From: Geodermatophilus ruber
GTDB lineage: Bacteria > Actinomycetota > Actinomycetes > Mycobacteriales > Geodermatophilaceae
Assembly (NCBI RefSeq): GCF_900114385.1
Contig: NZ_FOSW01000022.1
Coordinates: 1 to 46,019 of the forward strand
Reading direction: 5' to 3'
DNA: 46,019 nt
Shown in pieces: positions 36,636 through 44,880 of the stretch; position 1 is the first letter of the stretch; the number at the start of each line of letters is the position of its first letter. Both the position numbers and the translations under genes were made by a program. The notes under the pieces are model-generated. The model was not told the origin of the DNA. It did not search any database and saw only the letters and a program-made list of their open reading frames with translations.

Positions 36636-37526
36636 ATGCGCGTCGGCGTCCTCGGCACCGGCCACTGGGCGCGCACCGTGCACGCGGCCGCACTGGCCAC
36701 CCACCCCTCGGCCGAGCTCGCGGGGGTGTGGGGCCGGGACCTCGCCAAGGCGAAGGCGGTCGGCGCCGAGTTCGACGTCCCCGGCTACGCGGATCTCGAC
36801 GCCCTGCTCGCCGACGTCGACGCGGTGGCCGTCGCCGTGCCGCCGTCCGTGCAGGTGGGTCTGGCCGAGCGGGCCGCCGCGGCGGGCAGGCACCTGCTGC
36901 TGGAGAAGCCGATCGGGTTGTCGCTGGCGGAGGCCGACCGGGTCGTGGCGGCCGCGACGTCGGCCGGTGTCGCGTCGGTCGTGTTCTTCACCTTCCGCTT
37001 CCAGCCCGGGACGGCCACCTGGCTGTCGCAGGCGGCCCGGACCCGTCTCGCCGGCGGCGCGGGCTCCTGGCTCAGCGCGCTGGCCGGCAGCCCGTTCGAC
37101 TCGGCCTGGCGGCGCGAACACGGCGCGCTGTGGGACATCGGCCCGCACGCGCTCTCGCTGCTGATGCCCTCGCTCGGCCCGGTCACCGCGGTGCAGGCCG
37201 GGGCCGGCGCGGGCGACACCGTTCACCTGGTGCTGCAGCACGCCACGCCCGGGGTGGCCTCGACGCTGACGCTGTCGCACACGGTGGCGCCGATGTCGAC
37301 GGGCATCGAGTTCTTCGTGCACGGGGACGCCGGTCGGGTGGTGCTGCTGCCTGACACCGAGCACCCGGTGGAGGCGCTGCAGGTGGCGGTCGACGAGCTG
37401 GCCGCGGCGGCGCTGACCGGGGGCCGGCACCCCTGCGATGTCGGGTTCGCGCGGAACGTGGTGGCGGTGCTGGCCACCGCGGAGCGGGCGCTGGAGTCCG
37501 GCTGCCGGGAGCTCGTGGAGGGCTGA
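36636..37526 (+). CDS. Gfo/Idh/MocA-family oxidoreductase
   Basis: A 296-residue NAD(P)-dependent dehydrogenase. The N-terminal Rossmann fold begins VGVLGTGHWA, with AVAVPP at its end and the family motif EKPIGL after it; the C-terminal beta-sheet domain includes WDIGPHALSLL. Family members act on sugars, inositols or related polyols; the substrate is unknown. It begins 2 bp after the upp stop, so the two are probably co-transcribed. Confidence 0.88.
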   Translation: MRVGVLGTGHWARTVHAAALATHPSAELAGVWGRDLAKAKAVGAEFDVPGYADLDALLADVDAVAVAVPPSVQVGLAERAAAAGRHLLLEKPIGLSLAEADRVVAAATSAGVASVVFFTFRFQPGTATWLSQAARTRLAGGAGSWLSALAGSPFDSAWRREHGALWDIGPHALSLLMPSLGPVTAVQAGAGAGDTVHLVLQHATPGVASTLTLSHTVAPMSTGIEFFVHGDAGRVVLLPDTEHPVEALQVAVDELAAAALTGGRHPCDVGFARNVVAVLATAERALESGCRELVEG

Positions 37527-37541
37527 GGGCGGTTCGGGCGA

Positions 37542-37583
37542 GTGCGGCTTCGAGGGTGCGGCTTCGGGGGTGCGGCTTCGGGA
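37542..37583. repeat. three tandem 14-bp repeats
   Basis: GTGCGGCTTCGAGG, GTGCGGCTTCGGGG and GTGCGGCTTCGGGA lie end to end at 37542-37555, 37556-37569 and 37570-37583, immediately before a long inverted repeat. Confidence 0.85.
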
Positions 37584-37637
37584 GTGTTTCTCGTGCTTCG
37601 GGAGCCCTGCAGGACTCCCAGAGCACGGGAAACACTC
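37582..37637. terminator. bidirectional terminator-like inverted repeat
   Basis: Two 23-nt arms (37582-37604 and 37615-37637) pair with three mismatches: GAGTGTTTC, CGTGCT and GGGAG blocks on the left, their complements on the right. It lies between the convergent oxidoreductase and PKD-like genes. Confidence 0.7.
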
Positions 37638-37646
37638 GTAGAGCAT

Positions 37647-38567
37647 TCAGTCGTACGGGTTGGTGAGCACCGGGCGGGCCTGCAGGACCGTGAACGTCAC
37701 CGGCGGGCCGTCGGTGGTCGTTGTGCCCGGGACGTCGGCGCTGGCGCCGCCGTTCACGCTGAACGTGCCGCTCCAGGTGGTGGTCAGGGAGGCGGTGTAG
37801 GTGCCGCTTCGGTAGTCGTGGGTGACCGTGTGGTCCGGATACGGGGCCCCGGGGTCGGTGGTGGTGAGCTCGGCGCCGTCGCCGGTGTGCCAGGTGAAGC
37901 CGGTGGCGGTGGCGACGATGTCCACGGTGAACCCGCGGATGGTCACGGTGAACGTCTGCGTGGTCTGGCTGCCGTCGGTGAAGAAGATGACCGGCAGGCC
38001 GGCCAGGCCGTTGCCGGGTGGTTGCTGCTGGGTGACCAGTTCGGGCAGTGGGAGCGTCTGGAAGTAGCGGAACACCTCCCCCGGTGACGGCGGCGGGTTC
38101 AGCGCCGTGATGTCGACGCAGTCTCTGGCGAACGATAGCCAGCCACCCACGGCGCTCCCCGGAGCGGCGCCCAGGGGGTCAAATCCATCCACGGTTGTGC
38201 CGTCGGACTGAACTAGCCTCTGGCGCTCGAGGACGAGCGTCTGTACGACCCGATCTGGGGGCGCTGTACACAGGACCTCGTCATCTGCCCGGCACACGTC
38301 GCCAGCTTCGATGTCTACCTGGCATGTGGTTCGGAGCCTGTAGATATACGGCTGTTCTCCGGAGGCCTCATTGCTTGCGATCCATCGACCATCAGGTCCC
38401 TGGTAGGCGTACGTTGCCGTAAGGGCCCCTGCTCCGATGCCCACGTTCGGGCCATCGCAGTGGATGCGGCAAAGGTGCTCGTCTGCCTCGGCGCCTTGAA
38501 TCGTTAGTCCGAGCGTCCATGCCGGTATCGCCAGCAAGAGAAAGAGGACCTTCAACCGATTGCTCAT
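37647..38567 (-). CDS. secreted PKD-like domain protein
   Basis: A 306-residue exported protein of unknown function. A signal peptide spans about 1-28 (VLFLLLAIPAWTL, ending near AEA). The middle has paired Cys residues (CRIHC, CQVD, VCR, LC). The C-terminal third is PKD-like: FTWHTGDGAE, YPDHTVTHDY, SGTYTASLTTTWSG, a pattern common in actinobacterial surface proteins. ATG 38567 is chosen over 38615 because it directly precedes the signal peptide and overlaps the upstream stop in an ATGA. The 5' half is much lower in GC than the 3' half, suggesting mosaic origin. Confidence 0.75.
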   Translation of the reverse strand: MSNRLKVLFLLLAIPAWTLGLTIQGAEADEHLCRIHCDGPNVGIGAGALTATYAYQGPDGRWIASNEASGEQPYIYRLRTTCQVDIEAGDVCRADDEVLCTAPPDRVVQTLVLERQRLVQSDGTTVDGFDPLGAAPGSAVGGWLSFARDCVDITALNPPPSPGEVFRYFQTLPLPELVTQQQPPGNGLAGLPVIFFTDGSQTTQTFTVTIRGFTVDIVATATGFTWHTGDGAELTTTDPGAPYPDHTVTHDYRSGTYTASLTTTWSGTFSVNGGASADVPGTTTTDGPPVTFTVLQARPVLTNPYD

Positions 38568-39145
38568 CCGAGTGAGAGTTGGGTTGAAATCCAGCATGTC
38601 CGGTTGTTGTCCCACTGAAGAGTAATGCTAGAGAGGAGAGCTGGGTAAGCGCTGAAACTAAGCTCGGGTACTGGTTGGTCGGATTGGTCGACGACTGTGA
38701 GCGCGGCCAAATCAACCCGGAACGGGATTTCGGCTGTCCTCTCTCGTACTAGTGGCCGCCCGATCTCTGTAAGCGTCAGTGCCCCACCTTCGTAGTGGTA
38801 ACCCGCTGCGGCGTCATTCTCCGTATCGGTCGCGACACGGTCGCATTCCGTGCAGCCGTCGCTGAATTCGCGGAGGGGAGCTGCGTCCATCACGGTCGAC
38901 GTCCGGTTGATGAGGTCGATGTAGTACCGGACGAAGGCTTCGGCGCCGGCGGCGTCCTGGGTGCGAGCCTCGTCGGGCATCGGCAGATCGGCAGGGCCGA
39001 GGGGTGGGAGCGCGGCCTCGGTGGGGCTCGCCTCGGCGCTCGCGCTGGGCAGGGTGTCACTCGCCTCCTGCTTGTCCGAGCAGCCGCTCAGCACGGCCGC
39101 CCCGGCCGCGAGGCCCGCCACCAGTCGCATCCAGCGCCGTGTCAC
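38564..39145 (-). CDS. DUF6318-like lipoprotein
   Basis: A 193-residue predicted lipoprotein: lipobox LSGC with the Cys at 22, then a Ser/Ala/Glu/Pro-rich tether to about 60. The domain AFVRYYIDLINRT, LREFSDGCTECDRV and a C-terminal NRTCW resembles the DUF6318 family of actinobacterial lipoproteins, function unknown. It is translationally coupled to the PKD-like gene, so the two probably act together at the cell surface. TAGTCT (39182-39187, minus) is a plausible -10 box. Its 3' two-thirds lies in the low-GC patch. Confidence 0.78.
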   Translation of the reverse strand: MTRRWMRLVAGLAAGAAVLSGCSDKQEASDTLPSASAEASPTEAALPPLGPADLPMPDEARTQDAAGAEAFVRYYIDLINRTSTVMDAAPLREFSDGCTECDRVATDTENDAAAGYHYEGGALTLTEIGRPLVRERTAEIPFRVDLAALTVVDQSDQPVPELSFSAYPALLSSITLQWDNNRTCWISTQLSLG

Positions 39146-39181
39146 GTCGTCCCACCCCCGATTCGATCACCGGTCGCCGGG

Positions 39182-39187
39182 AGACTA
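39182..39187 (-). promoter_or_regulatory. candidate -10 box for the lipoprotein / PKD-like gene pair
   Basis: TAGTCT on the minus strand, about 37 bp before GTG 39145, with a GGTGGG-type ribosome site in the short leader. Confidence 0.35.
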
Positions 39188-39250
39188 CGGAGCTCGGGAA
39201 GGTTCCGGCATCCTGCCTGTGGACATTCACCCGGTCAGCGGGCGGAGTGC

Positions 39251-39619
39251 TCAGCCCTCCAGCTCGTACGCGAGCCCGTGCCGCGGTTGGTAGAGCAACA
39301 GCCAGCCCGCCCCGGGCACCCGCACCGACGTCACCAGCCCGAATCCCTGGTCCTGCACCTCGTCGCGCACCTCGACGCCCCGGGCGCGCAGGTCGGCGAC
39401 GGTCGCCTCGATGTCGTCGCACATCAGCGAGGCCTGGTGGAACGGGACGGATGCCGAGCGCTCGCCCGGCTCCTCCGCAGTGGGGTGCACGCCCAGCTCG
39501 CCCGGCGGGGTCTTGAAGATCAACCACCCCCGCCGGCGTCCAGCGACGGCCACTGCAGCACGTCGCGGAAGAACCGCGGGGTCGTCGGAGTAGACGATGG
39601 TGTGGAACCCGGTGATCAC
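39251..39619 (-). CDS. VOC (glyoxalase/bleomycin-resistance fold) protein with a scrambled segment
   Basis: A 122-residue protein of the vicinal-oxygen-chelate superfamily: MITGFHTIVYSDDP at the start, WLIFKTPPGELGVHPT in the middle, and QASLMCDDIEATVADL then LLYQPRH in the second half. Residues about 16-31 read as an Arg/Ala-rich string unlike the family. The +1 frame of the same DNA gives FFRDVLQWPSLDAGG, exactly what a VOC protein should have there. Two compensating frameshifts are therefore likely, from mutation or sequencing error. It follows the HAD gene by 9 bp as the last gene of the PNP operon. Confidence 0.75.
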   Translation of the reverse strand: MITGFHTIVYSDDPAVLPRRAAVAVAGRRRGWLIFKTPPGELGVHPTAEEPGERSASVPFHQASLMCDDIEATVADLRARGVEVRDEVQDQGFGLVTSVRVPGAGWLLLYQPRHGLAYELEG

Positions 39620-39628
39620 GGCCGCGCC

Positions 39629-40321
39629 CTAGGCTCCGAGCCGGTCGGCCAGCTCCTCGAACGAGGACACCGACAGGTCGGCGTCCGGATCGCTCGCCGG
39701 CGGCACCTGCCGCCCGCCGAACTCGTCGGGCCGGTGCACGTAGGCCGTCCGCAGGCCGCGCCTGCGGGCCGCCGCCAGGTCGTCGACGTGCGCAGCCACC
39801 ATCAACACCTGCGCCGGCTCGAGCGCCAGCAGCCGGGGAGCGGAGTCGTAGACCTCGGCGTCGGGCTTGTAGTGCCGCACGATCTCCGCCCCCAGCACGA
39901 GGTCCCACGGCAGGCCCGCCCGGCGGGCCATGTCCACGATCAGCGCCACGTTGCCGTTGGACAGCGGCGCGAGCACGTGCGACTCCCGCAGCCGGGTCAG
40001 CCCCGGGACGACGTCGGGCCACGGGTCCAGCCGGTGCCAGGCGAGCACGAGCTCGTCGCGCACCGGCCGCGGGACCCCGGGCACCCCCAGCGAGGCCAGC
40101 ACCTCGTCGAGGGAGGAGCGGTGCAGCTCGTCCAGCGGCGTCCAGGGCAGCTCGCCCGATCGCACCCGTTCCATCGACGGCACGTACTGCCCGCGCCACC
40201 CGTCCGCCAGGGCGGGGGCGTCCACCGCCGGTCCCAGCAGCCGGCGCGCCTCGCGGGCCACCCCGCCGCGCCAGTCCACCACCGTGCCGAACACGTCGAA
40301 GACCAGCGCGCGGACGTCCAT
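39629..40321 (-). CDS. HAD-superfamily hydrolase, haloacid dehalogenase type II-like
   Basis: A 230-residue hydrolase. The nucleophile is Asp9 in FDVFGTVVDW; motif II is LSNGN, the Lys lies in HYKPDAEVY, and MVAAHVDDLAAARRRG completes the site. This pattern matches type II haloacid dehalogenases, but many relatives are phosphatases, so the substrate is open. The ATG shares one base with the mutase stop. Within a nucleoside operon a phosphatase role on a phosphosugar is possible but unproven. Confidence 0.85.
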   Translation of the reverse strand: MDVRALVFDVFGTVVDWRGGVAREARRLLGPAVDAPALADGWRGQYVPSMERVRSGELPWTPLDELHRSSLDEVLASLGVPGVPRPVRDELVLAWHRLDPWPDVVPGLTRLRESHVLAPLSNGNVALIVDMARRAGLPWDLVLGAEIVRHYKPDAEVYDSAPRLLALEPAQVLMVAAHVDDLAAARRRGLRTAYVHRPDEFGGRQVPPASDPDADLSVSSFEELADRLGA

Positions 40322-41964
40322 CACAGCCCCAGCCCGGCAGCCATCTCGGCGCGCAGCTGGTCCAGCTCGTCGGCGCCCCGCCCGCGCGCGGCGATCAGCC
40401 CCGCGTCGTCGTGCACCGGCACCACCGTCTCCAGGTAGGCCTTGAGCTTCGGCTCGGTGCCGCTGGGCCGCACGATCACCCGCACCCCGTCGCCGAGCAG
40501 CCGGACGGCGTCCACGGCCGGCGTCTCGAACAGCAGGTCGGAGAACGCCACCTCGCGCCCCAGCAGGTGCGACGGCGGACGGCTGCGCAGCCCGGTCATC
40601 ATCCCGGCGATCCGCGAGAGGTCCTCCACCCGCACCGACAGCTGCCCGGTCACGAACAGCCCGTGCTCGGTCGCGAGCTCGTCGAGCCGGTCCAGCAGCG
40701 TGCGGCCCGACGCCTTGAGCTCCGCGGCCAGCAGCGCGACGGCCAGCGCCGCGGAGATGCCGTCCTTGTCCCGCACGACGTCGGGGGCGACGGCGTACCC
40801 GAGCGCCTCCTCGTAGCCGAACACCAGCGGGTCCTCGGGAGTGCCGGCACGGACGATCCACTTGAACCCGGTCGGCGTCTCGGCGAACCGCACGCCGGCG
40901 GACGAGGCGAGCGCGTGCAGCAGCGACCCGCTCACCAGCGACGCCGCATAGGTGCCGCGCACGCCGCGGCGCAGCAGCCAGTCGGCGAGCAGCCCGCCGA
41001 CCTCGTCGCCGGTGAGCTGGCGCCCACCGCAGACCACCGAGCAGCGGTCGGCGTCGGGGTCCTCGGCGATCGCCACGTCCGCACCGACGCGCTCGGCCAG
41101 CGCCGTCAGCAGGTCGACCGCGCCGGGCTCCTCCGGGTTCGGGAAGGCCACCGTCGGGAAAGCGGGGTCGGGGGCGTCCTGCTCGGGCACGCTGACCGGC
41201 GGGGCGAACCCGGCGGCCGCGAACACCGCGCGCGTGGTGTCCGCGCCGACGCCGTGCATGGCGGTGTAGGCGACGACGAGGCGGTCGCGGTCGGGCACGC
41301 GGGAAGGCTCGAGCGCGTCCACCACCGCCGCCACGTAGTCGGCCGCGACGTCGTCCCCGAGCGTCAGCCAGTCGTCGGACCGCGGCACCTCCCGCGCCGG
41401 TCCGGCGCCCGCGATCGCCGCCTCGATCTCCCGGTCCGCCGGCGGCACCAGCTGCGCGCCGTCGGCCAGGTAGACCTTGTAGCCGTTGTCGTCGGGCGGG
41501 TTGTGGCTGGCGGTGACCATCACCCCGGCCGCGCAGCCCAGGTGCCGGACGGCGAAGGACAGCACGGGCGTGGGCAGCGGCCGGGGCAGCACCTGGACGG
41601 CGAACCCGGCGGCGGCGAGCACCGCCGCGGACACCTGGGCGAACTCGTCGGAGCGGCGGCGGGCGTCGAACCCGATGACCACCCCGCCCCCGGCGTGTCC
41701 GGAGTCGGCCAGGTACCGCGCCAGCCCGGCCGCGGCGCGGGTCACGACGGCGGCGTTCATGCCGGACGGCCCGGCGCGCAGCGGCCCGCGCAGCCCGGCC
41801 GTCCCGAAGGTGAGCGGGCCGGCGAAGCGGCGCTCGAGTTCCTCGACGTTCTCCGCCTCGATCAGCGCCTCGACCTCGGCGCGGTCCCCGGGGTGCGGGT
41901 CGGCGTCGGCCCAGTCCCGGGCGGCGTCGAGCAGCCGCATGTCCCAGCCCGAGAGCTCGCTCAT
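40321..41964 (-). CDS. phosphohexomutase/phosphopentomutase, PmmB-like
   Basis: Moves phosphate between C1 and C5 or C6 of a sugar. The 547-residue alpha-D-phosphohexomutase has FGTAGLRG, the phosphoserine loop TASHNP (Ser153), the metal loop DPDADR (302-306), GYEEALGY for sugar binding and RPSGTEPKLK for phosphate. Length and position beside PNP match mycobacterial PmmB (Rv3308). Because PNP makes ribose-1-phosphate, phosphopentomutase activity is the most useful function here; this is inference from context. It overlaps its neighbours on both sides. Confidence 0.92.
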   Translation of the reverse strand: MSELSGWDMRLLDAARDWADADPHPGDRAEVEALIEAENVEELERRFAGPLTFGTAGLRGPLRAGPSGMNAAVVTRAAAGLARYLADSGHAGGGVVIGFDARRRSDEFAQVSAAVLAAAGFAVQVLPRPLPTPVLSFAVRHLGCAAGVMVTASHNPPDDNGYKVYLADGAQLVPPADREIEAAIAGAGPAREVPRSDDWLTLGDDVAADYVAAVVDALEPSRVPDRDRLVVAYTAMHGVGADTTRAVFAAAGFAPPVSVPEQDAPDPAFPTVAFPNPEEPGAVDLLTALAERVGADVAIAEDPDADRCSVVCGGRQLTGDEVGGLLADWLLRRGVRGTYAASLVSGSLLHALASSAGVRFAETPTGFKWIVRAGTPEDPLVFGYEEALGYAVAPDVVRDKDGISAALAVALLAAELKASGRTLLDRLDELATEHGLFVTGQLSVRVEDLSRIAGMMTGLRSRPPSHLLGREVAFSDLLFETPAVDAVRLLGDGVRVIVRPSGTEPKLKAYLETVVPVHDDAGLIAARGRGADELDQLRAEMAAGLGL

Positions 41965-42782
41965 CGCACCTCGAAGTGCTCGGCGTCGAACGACGGCAGC
42001 GTGTACTGCCCGCCCACCAGCCGGTGCACCGGGTCGGAGAGGTCGGGCTCGCCCTCGGCCACGATCAGCGCCGCGGCGAACGCCTCGGCGTCGTCGGCCG
42101 GCTCGTAGCCCAGCGCCCGGGCCGCGGCCGGGTCCCACCAGCTGCGGGTGTTGGCCGACACGCCCCAGACCACGGCGAAGCCGGGGGAGGGGGCGCTCAG
42201 CGCGGCGTCCACCAGGGACACCTGGTCGGCCGGCGAGAGCCAGGTCGACAGCATCCGGGTGCTCGTCGGCTCCGGGAAGGCGCTGCCGATCCGCAGGCAG
42301 ACGACGTCCATGCCGTACCGGTCGGCGTAGAGCGAGCCGAGCGCCTCCATCGCCACCTTGGCGACGCCGTAGTAGGTGTCCGGCCGCGGCGGCGCGTCCT
42401 CTTCGCGGAGCAGCCCCTCGGCCGGCCGCGGGGTGTACCCGGTGGCGTGGTTGCTGCTGGCCAGCACGACGCGGGAGATCCCGGCCCGCCGGGCGGCCTC
42501 GAGCACGGAGTAGGTGCCCTCGATGTTGGCGTGTGAGATCGCCGCCCAGGTCGACTCGCCCGAGATGCCGGCCAGGTGCACCACCGCGCTCGCGCCCTGC
42601 GCGGCGTCCTCCATCGCGACGAGGTCGGTGACGTCGGCGACGAGCTGCTCCTCGCCGGGGCGGGCGTCGGTCACGGGGACGACGTCCAGCGACCGCAGGG
42701 CCCAGCCGCGCTCGGGCAGCCCGCCGCGCAGCACCGTGCCGATCCGCCCGGCCGCGCCGGTGAGCAGGACGGGCGCGCTCAT
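41961..42782 (-). CDS. NAD-dependent epimerase/dehydratase family protein (uronate dehydrogenase-like)
   Basis: A 273-residue extended SDR. The cofactor motif is TGAAGRIG, followed by VVHLAG, then [13 protein letters not shown] and the catalytic YYGVAK (Tyr-x3-Lys). The SSNHATGY phrase and short length resemble uronate dehydrogenases and other sugar oxidoreductases more than nucleotide-sugar epimerases. It overlaps PNP and the mutase by ATGA on either side, so a role with a free or phosphorylated pentose is likely but unproven. Confidence 0.85.
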   Translation of the reverse strand: MSAPVLLTGAAGRIGTVLRGGLPERGWALRSLDVVPVTDARPGEEQLVADVTDLVAMEDAAQGASAVVHLAGISGESTWAAISHANIEGTYSVLEAARRAGISRVVLASSNHATGYTPRPAEGLLREEDAPPRPDTYYGVAKVAMEALGSLYADRYGMDVVCLRIGSAFPEPTSTRMLSTWLSPADQVSLVDAALSAPSPGFAVVWGVSANTRSWWDPAAARALGYEPADDAEAFAAALIVAEGEPDLSDPVHRLVGGQYTLPSFDAEHFEVR

Positions 42783-43591
42783 GCCAGCCGCCCCACGAAC
42801 TCGACGAGGAACTCCCCGAGCCGGCCGGCCGCGGCCTTGCCGGCGGCGAGCACCTCCTCGTGGTCCAGCGCCTCACCGGTGATCCCGGCCGCGGCGTTGG
42901 TGACCATCGACAACCCGAGAACCTCCATGCCAGCGGCGCGGGCGGCGATCGCCTCCAGCGCCGTGGACATGCCCACCAGGTCGGCCCCGAGCGTGCGCAG
43001 CATCCGGATCTCGGCCGGCGTCTCGTAGTGCGGGCCGGGCAGCGCCGCATACACGCCCTCGGTGAGCGCCGGGTCGATCTGCTGCGCCAGCTTCCGCAGC
43101 CGCGCGGAGTACAGGTCGGTCAGGTCGACGAAGGTGGCGCCGACCAGCGGCGAGCGGGCGGTCAGGTTGAGGTGGTCGCTGATGAGCACCGCCTGCCCCA
43201 CCCGGTGCTCGGGGGCCAGCCCCCCGGCGGCGTTGGTGAGGACGACGGTGCGCACGCCCGCCGCGGCCGCCGTCCGGATGCCGTGCACCACCGGCTCCAC
43301 GCCCCGGCCCTCGTAGAGGTGGGTGCGGCCGAGGAAGAGCAGCACCCGGGCGTCGCCGACGCGCACCGAGCGGATCTCCCCGCCGTGGCCGACCGCGGTC
43401 GGGGCGGCGAACCCGGGGAGGTCGCCGATGGCGACGCTGCCCTCGACGGCCCCGAAGGCGTCGGCGGCCGGAGCCCAGCCCGAGCCCATGACGATCGCGA
43501 CGTCGTGGCCGTCGCCGAGGGCGCCGGTGAGGCTCTCCGCCGCGCGGGCGGCCAGGGCGGCGGGGTCGGTTCCGGCGGGGGTTCGGCTCAC
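42779..43591 (-). CDS. purine nucleoside phosphorylase (trimeric class)
   Basis: Cleaves inosine and guanosine (and deoxy forms) with phosphate. The 270-residue protein has the phosphate site MGSGW and [15 protein letters not shown], the base/ribose region [22 protein letters not shown] and MVTNAAAG. These belong to the trimeric mammalian-like class, as in mycobacterial PNP (deoD/punA). First gene of a five-gene operon reaching the VOC gene. TAGCGT 6 nt before the GTG suggests leaderless expression, divergent from the YbdK-type gene. Confidence 0.96.
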   Translation of the reverse strand: MSRTPAGTDPAALAARAAESLTGALGDGHDVAIVMGSGWAPAADAFGAVEGSVAIGDLPGFAAPTAVGHGGEIRSVRVGDARVLLFLGRTHLYEGRGVEPVVHGIRTAAAAGVRTVVLTNAAGGLAPEHRVGQAVLISDHLNLTARSPLVGATFVDLTDLYSARLRKLAQQIDPALTEGVYAALPGPHYETPAEIRMLRTLGADLVGMSTALEAIAARAAGMEVLGLSMVTNAAAGITGEALDHEEVLAAGKAAAGRLGEFLVEFVGRLA

Positions 43592-43597
43592 CGGGCG

Positions 43598-43603
43598 ACG
43601 CTA
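43598..43603 (-). promoter_or_regulatory. -10 box for the leaderless PNP operon
   Basis: TAGCGT on the minus strand, ending 6 nt before GTG 43591. Confidence 0.5.
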
Positions 43604-43682
43604 ACGCAGAGCCCGGACGCCGGCCGCGGCCACGCGGGCGCCGGCGGTGATCCGCGGCCGGGCCGGGTGCGGTGATCGTCCC

Positions 43683-43688
43683 TAGACT
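43683..43688 (+). promoter_or_regulatory. -10 box for the leaderless YbdK-type gene
   Basis: TAGACT ends 7 nt before GTG 43696. With the PNP box it makes a divergent promoter pair in a 104-bp gap. Confidence 0.5.
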
Positions 43689-43695
43689 TCCCGGG

Positions 43696-44880
43696 GTGCA
43701 GATCCCCTTCCGGTCCTCCGAACGCGCCAGCCTCGGCGTCGAGTGGGAGTTGCAGCTCGTCGACCTCGAGACCCGTCAGCTGACCGCCGGGGCGGTGGAG
43801 ATCCTCGAGGAGCTCCGGCCCGAGGGCGCCGAGGACCACCCGAAGGCCAAGCACGAGCTGCTGCAGTCGACCGTCGAGATCATCACCGGCGTCTGCACCA
43901 CGGTCGCCGAGGCCAAGGCCGACCTCGCCGGCACCCTCGCCGAGGTGCGGGCCGCCGCCGGGCGTCGCGGGCTGGACCTGATGTGCGCGGGCACCCACCC
44001 GATCACCGACTGGCAGACCCAGCAGATCTCGCCGAAGGAGCGCTACCTCCAGCTGGTCGAGAAGATGCAGTGGCTGGCCCGCCGGCTGCAGATCTTCGGG
44101 GTGCACGTGCACGTCGGCGTCCGGGCGCCGGAGAAGGCGATCCCGATCGTCAACGCGCTGACCCAGTACGTGCCGCACTTCCTCGCGCTGTCCGCGTCCT
44201 CCCCGTACTGGGTGGGCTGCGACACCGGGCTGGCGTCGGCCCGCTCCAAGGTCTTCGAGGGCATGCCCACCGCGGGGCTGCCCTACCAGCTGTCGGGCTG
44301 GGACCGTTTCGAGGAGTACATGGACACGCTCATCTCCACCCACGCCATCGAGAGCGTGCGCGAGGTCTGGTGGGACATCCGCCCGCACCCGGACTTCGGG
44401 ACCGTGGAGCTGCGCATCTGCGACGGGCTGCCCACCCTCGACGAGATCGGTGCGGTGGCGGCGCTCTCCCAGTGCCTGGTCGAGCAGTTCGACACCCAGC
44501 TCGACCGCGGCTACATCCTGCCGGTGCCGGCCGGCTGGGTGCTGCGGGAGAACAAGTGGCGGGCGGCCCGGTACGGCCTGGACGCCGACATCGTGGTCGA
44601 CGAGAAGGGCACCGTGCGGCCGGTGCGGCAGGCGATCAGCGACCTGGTCGAGGAGCTCGAGCCCGTCGCCCGCCGGCTCGGGTGCGAGGCCGAGCTCGCC
44701 GACGTCCACCGGATCCTGGCCGTCGGGGCCTCCTACCAGCGGCAGCGGGCGGTGGCCGCGGCCTCCGGCGGCGACCTGCGCGCGGTCGTGGACAGCCTGG
44801 TCGCCGAGCTGCGCGACGGCCTGCCGGTGGCCGGCCCCGCCGGCGCGCCGAGCACGCCCGCCGGGGGCCACGCCGCATGA
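43696..44880 (+). CDS. carboxylate-amine ligase, YbdK / glutamate-cysteine ligase type 2 family
   Basis: A 394-residue ATP-grasp-like ligase of the GCS2 family (compare E. coli YbdK and mycobacterial Rv0433). Visible motifs are GVEWELQLVD at the N-terminus, HELLQSTVEIITG, CAGTHPITDWQ, the HVHVGV segment, WWDIRPHPDFGTVELRICDG and ENKWRAARYG. Weak gamma-glutamylcysteine synthesis is known for YbdK; the true substrate is unclear. GTG 43696 is chosen because the frame upstream (43672) crosses the promoter. The stop overlaps the amidohydrolase start in an ATGA. Confidence 0.9.
   Translation: MQIPFRSSERASLGVEWELQLVDLETRQLTAGAVEILEELRPEGAEDHPKAKHELLQSTVEIITGVCTTVAEAKADLAGTLAEVRAAAGRRGLDLMCAGTHPITDWQTQQISPKERYLQLVEKMQWLARRLQIFGVHVHVGVRAPEKAIPIVNALTQYVPHFLALSASSPYWVGCDTGLASARSKVFEGMPTAGLPYQLSGWDRFEEYMDTLISTHAIESVREVWWDIRPHPDFGTVELRICDGLPTLDEIGAVAALSQCLVEQFDTQLDRGYILPVPAGWVLRENKWRAARYGLDADIVVDEKGTVRPVRQAISDLVEELEPVARRLGCEAELADVHRILAVGASYQRQRAVAAASGGDLRAVVDSLVAELRDGLPVAGPAGAPSTPAGGHAA

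Noticed and set aside
40321..43050. 909-codon frame suggesting a fused protein ahead of the mutase
   Set aside because: Only the part from ATG 41964 matches the mutase; the upstream part is a shadow of the SDR and PNP genes.
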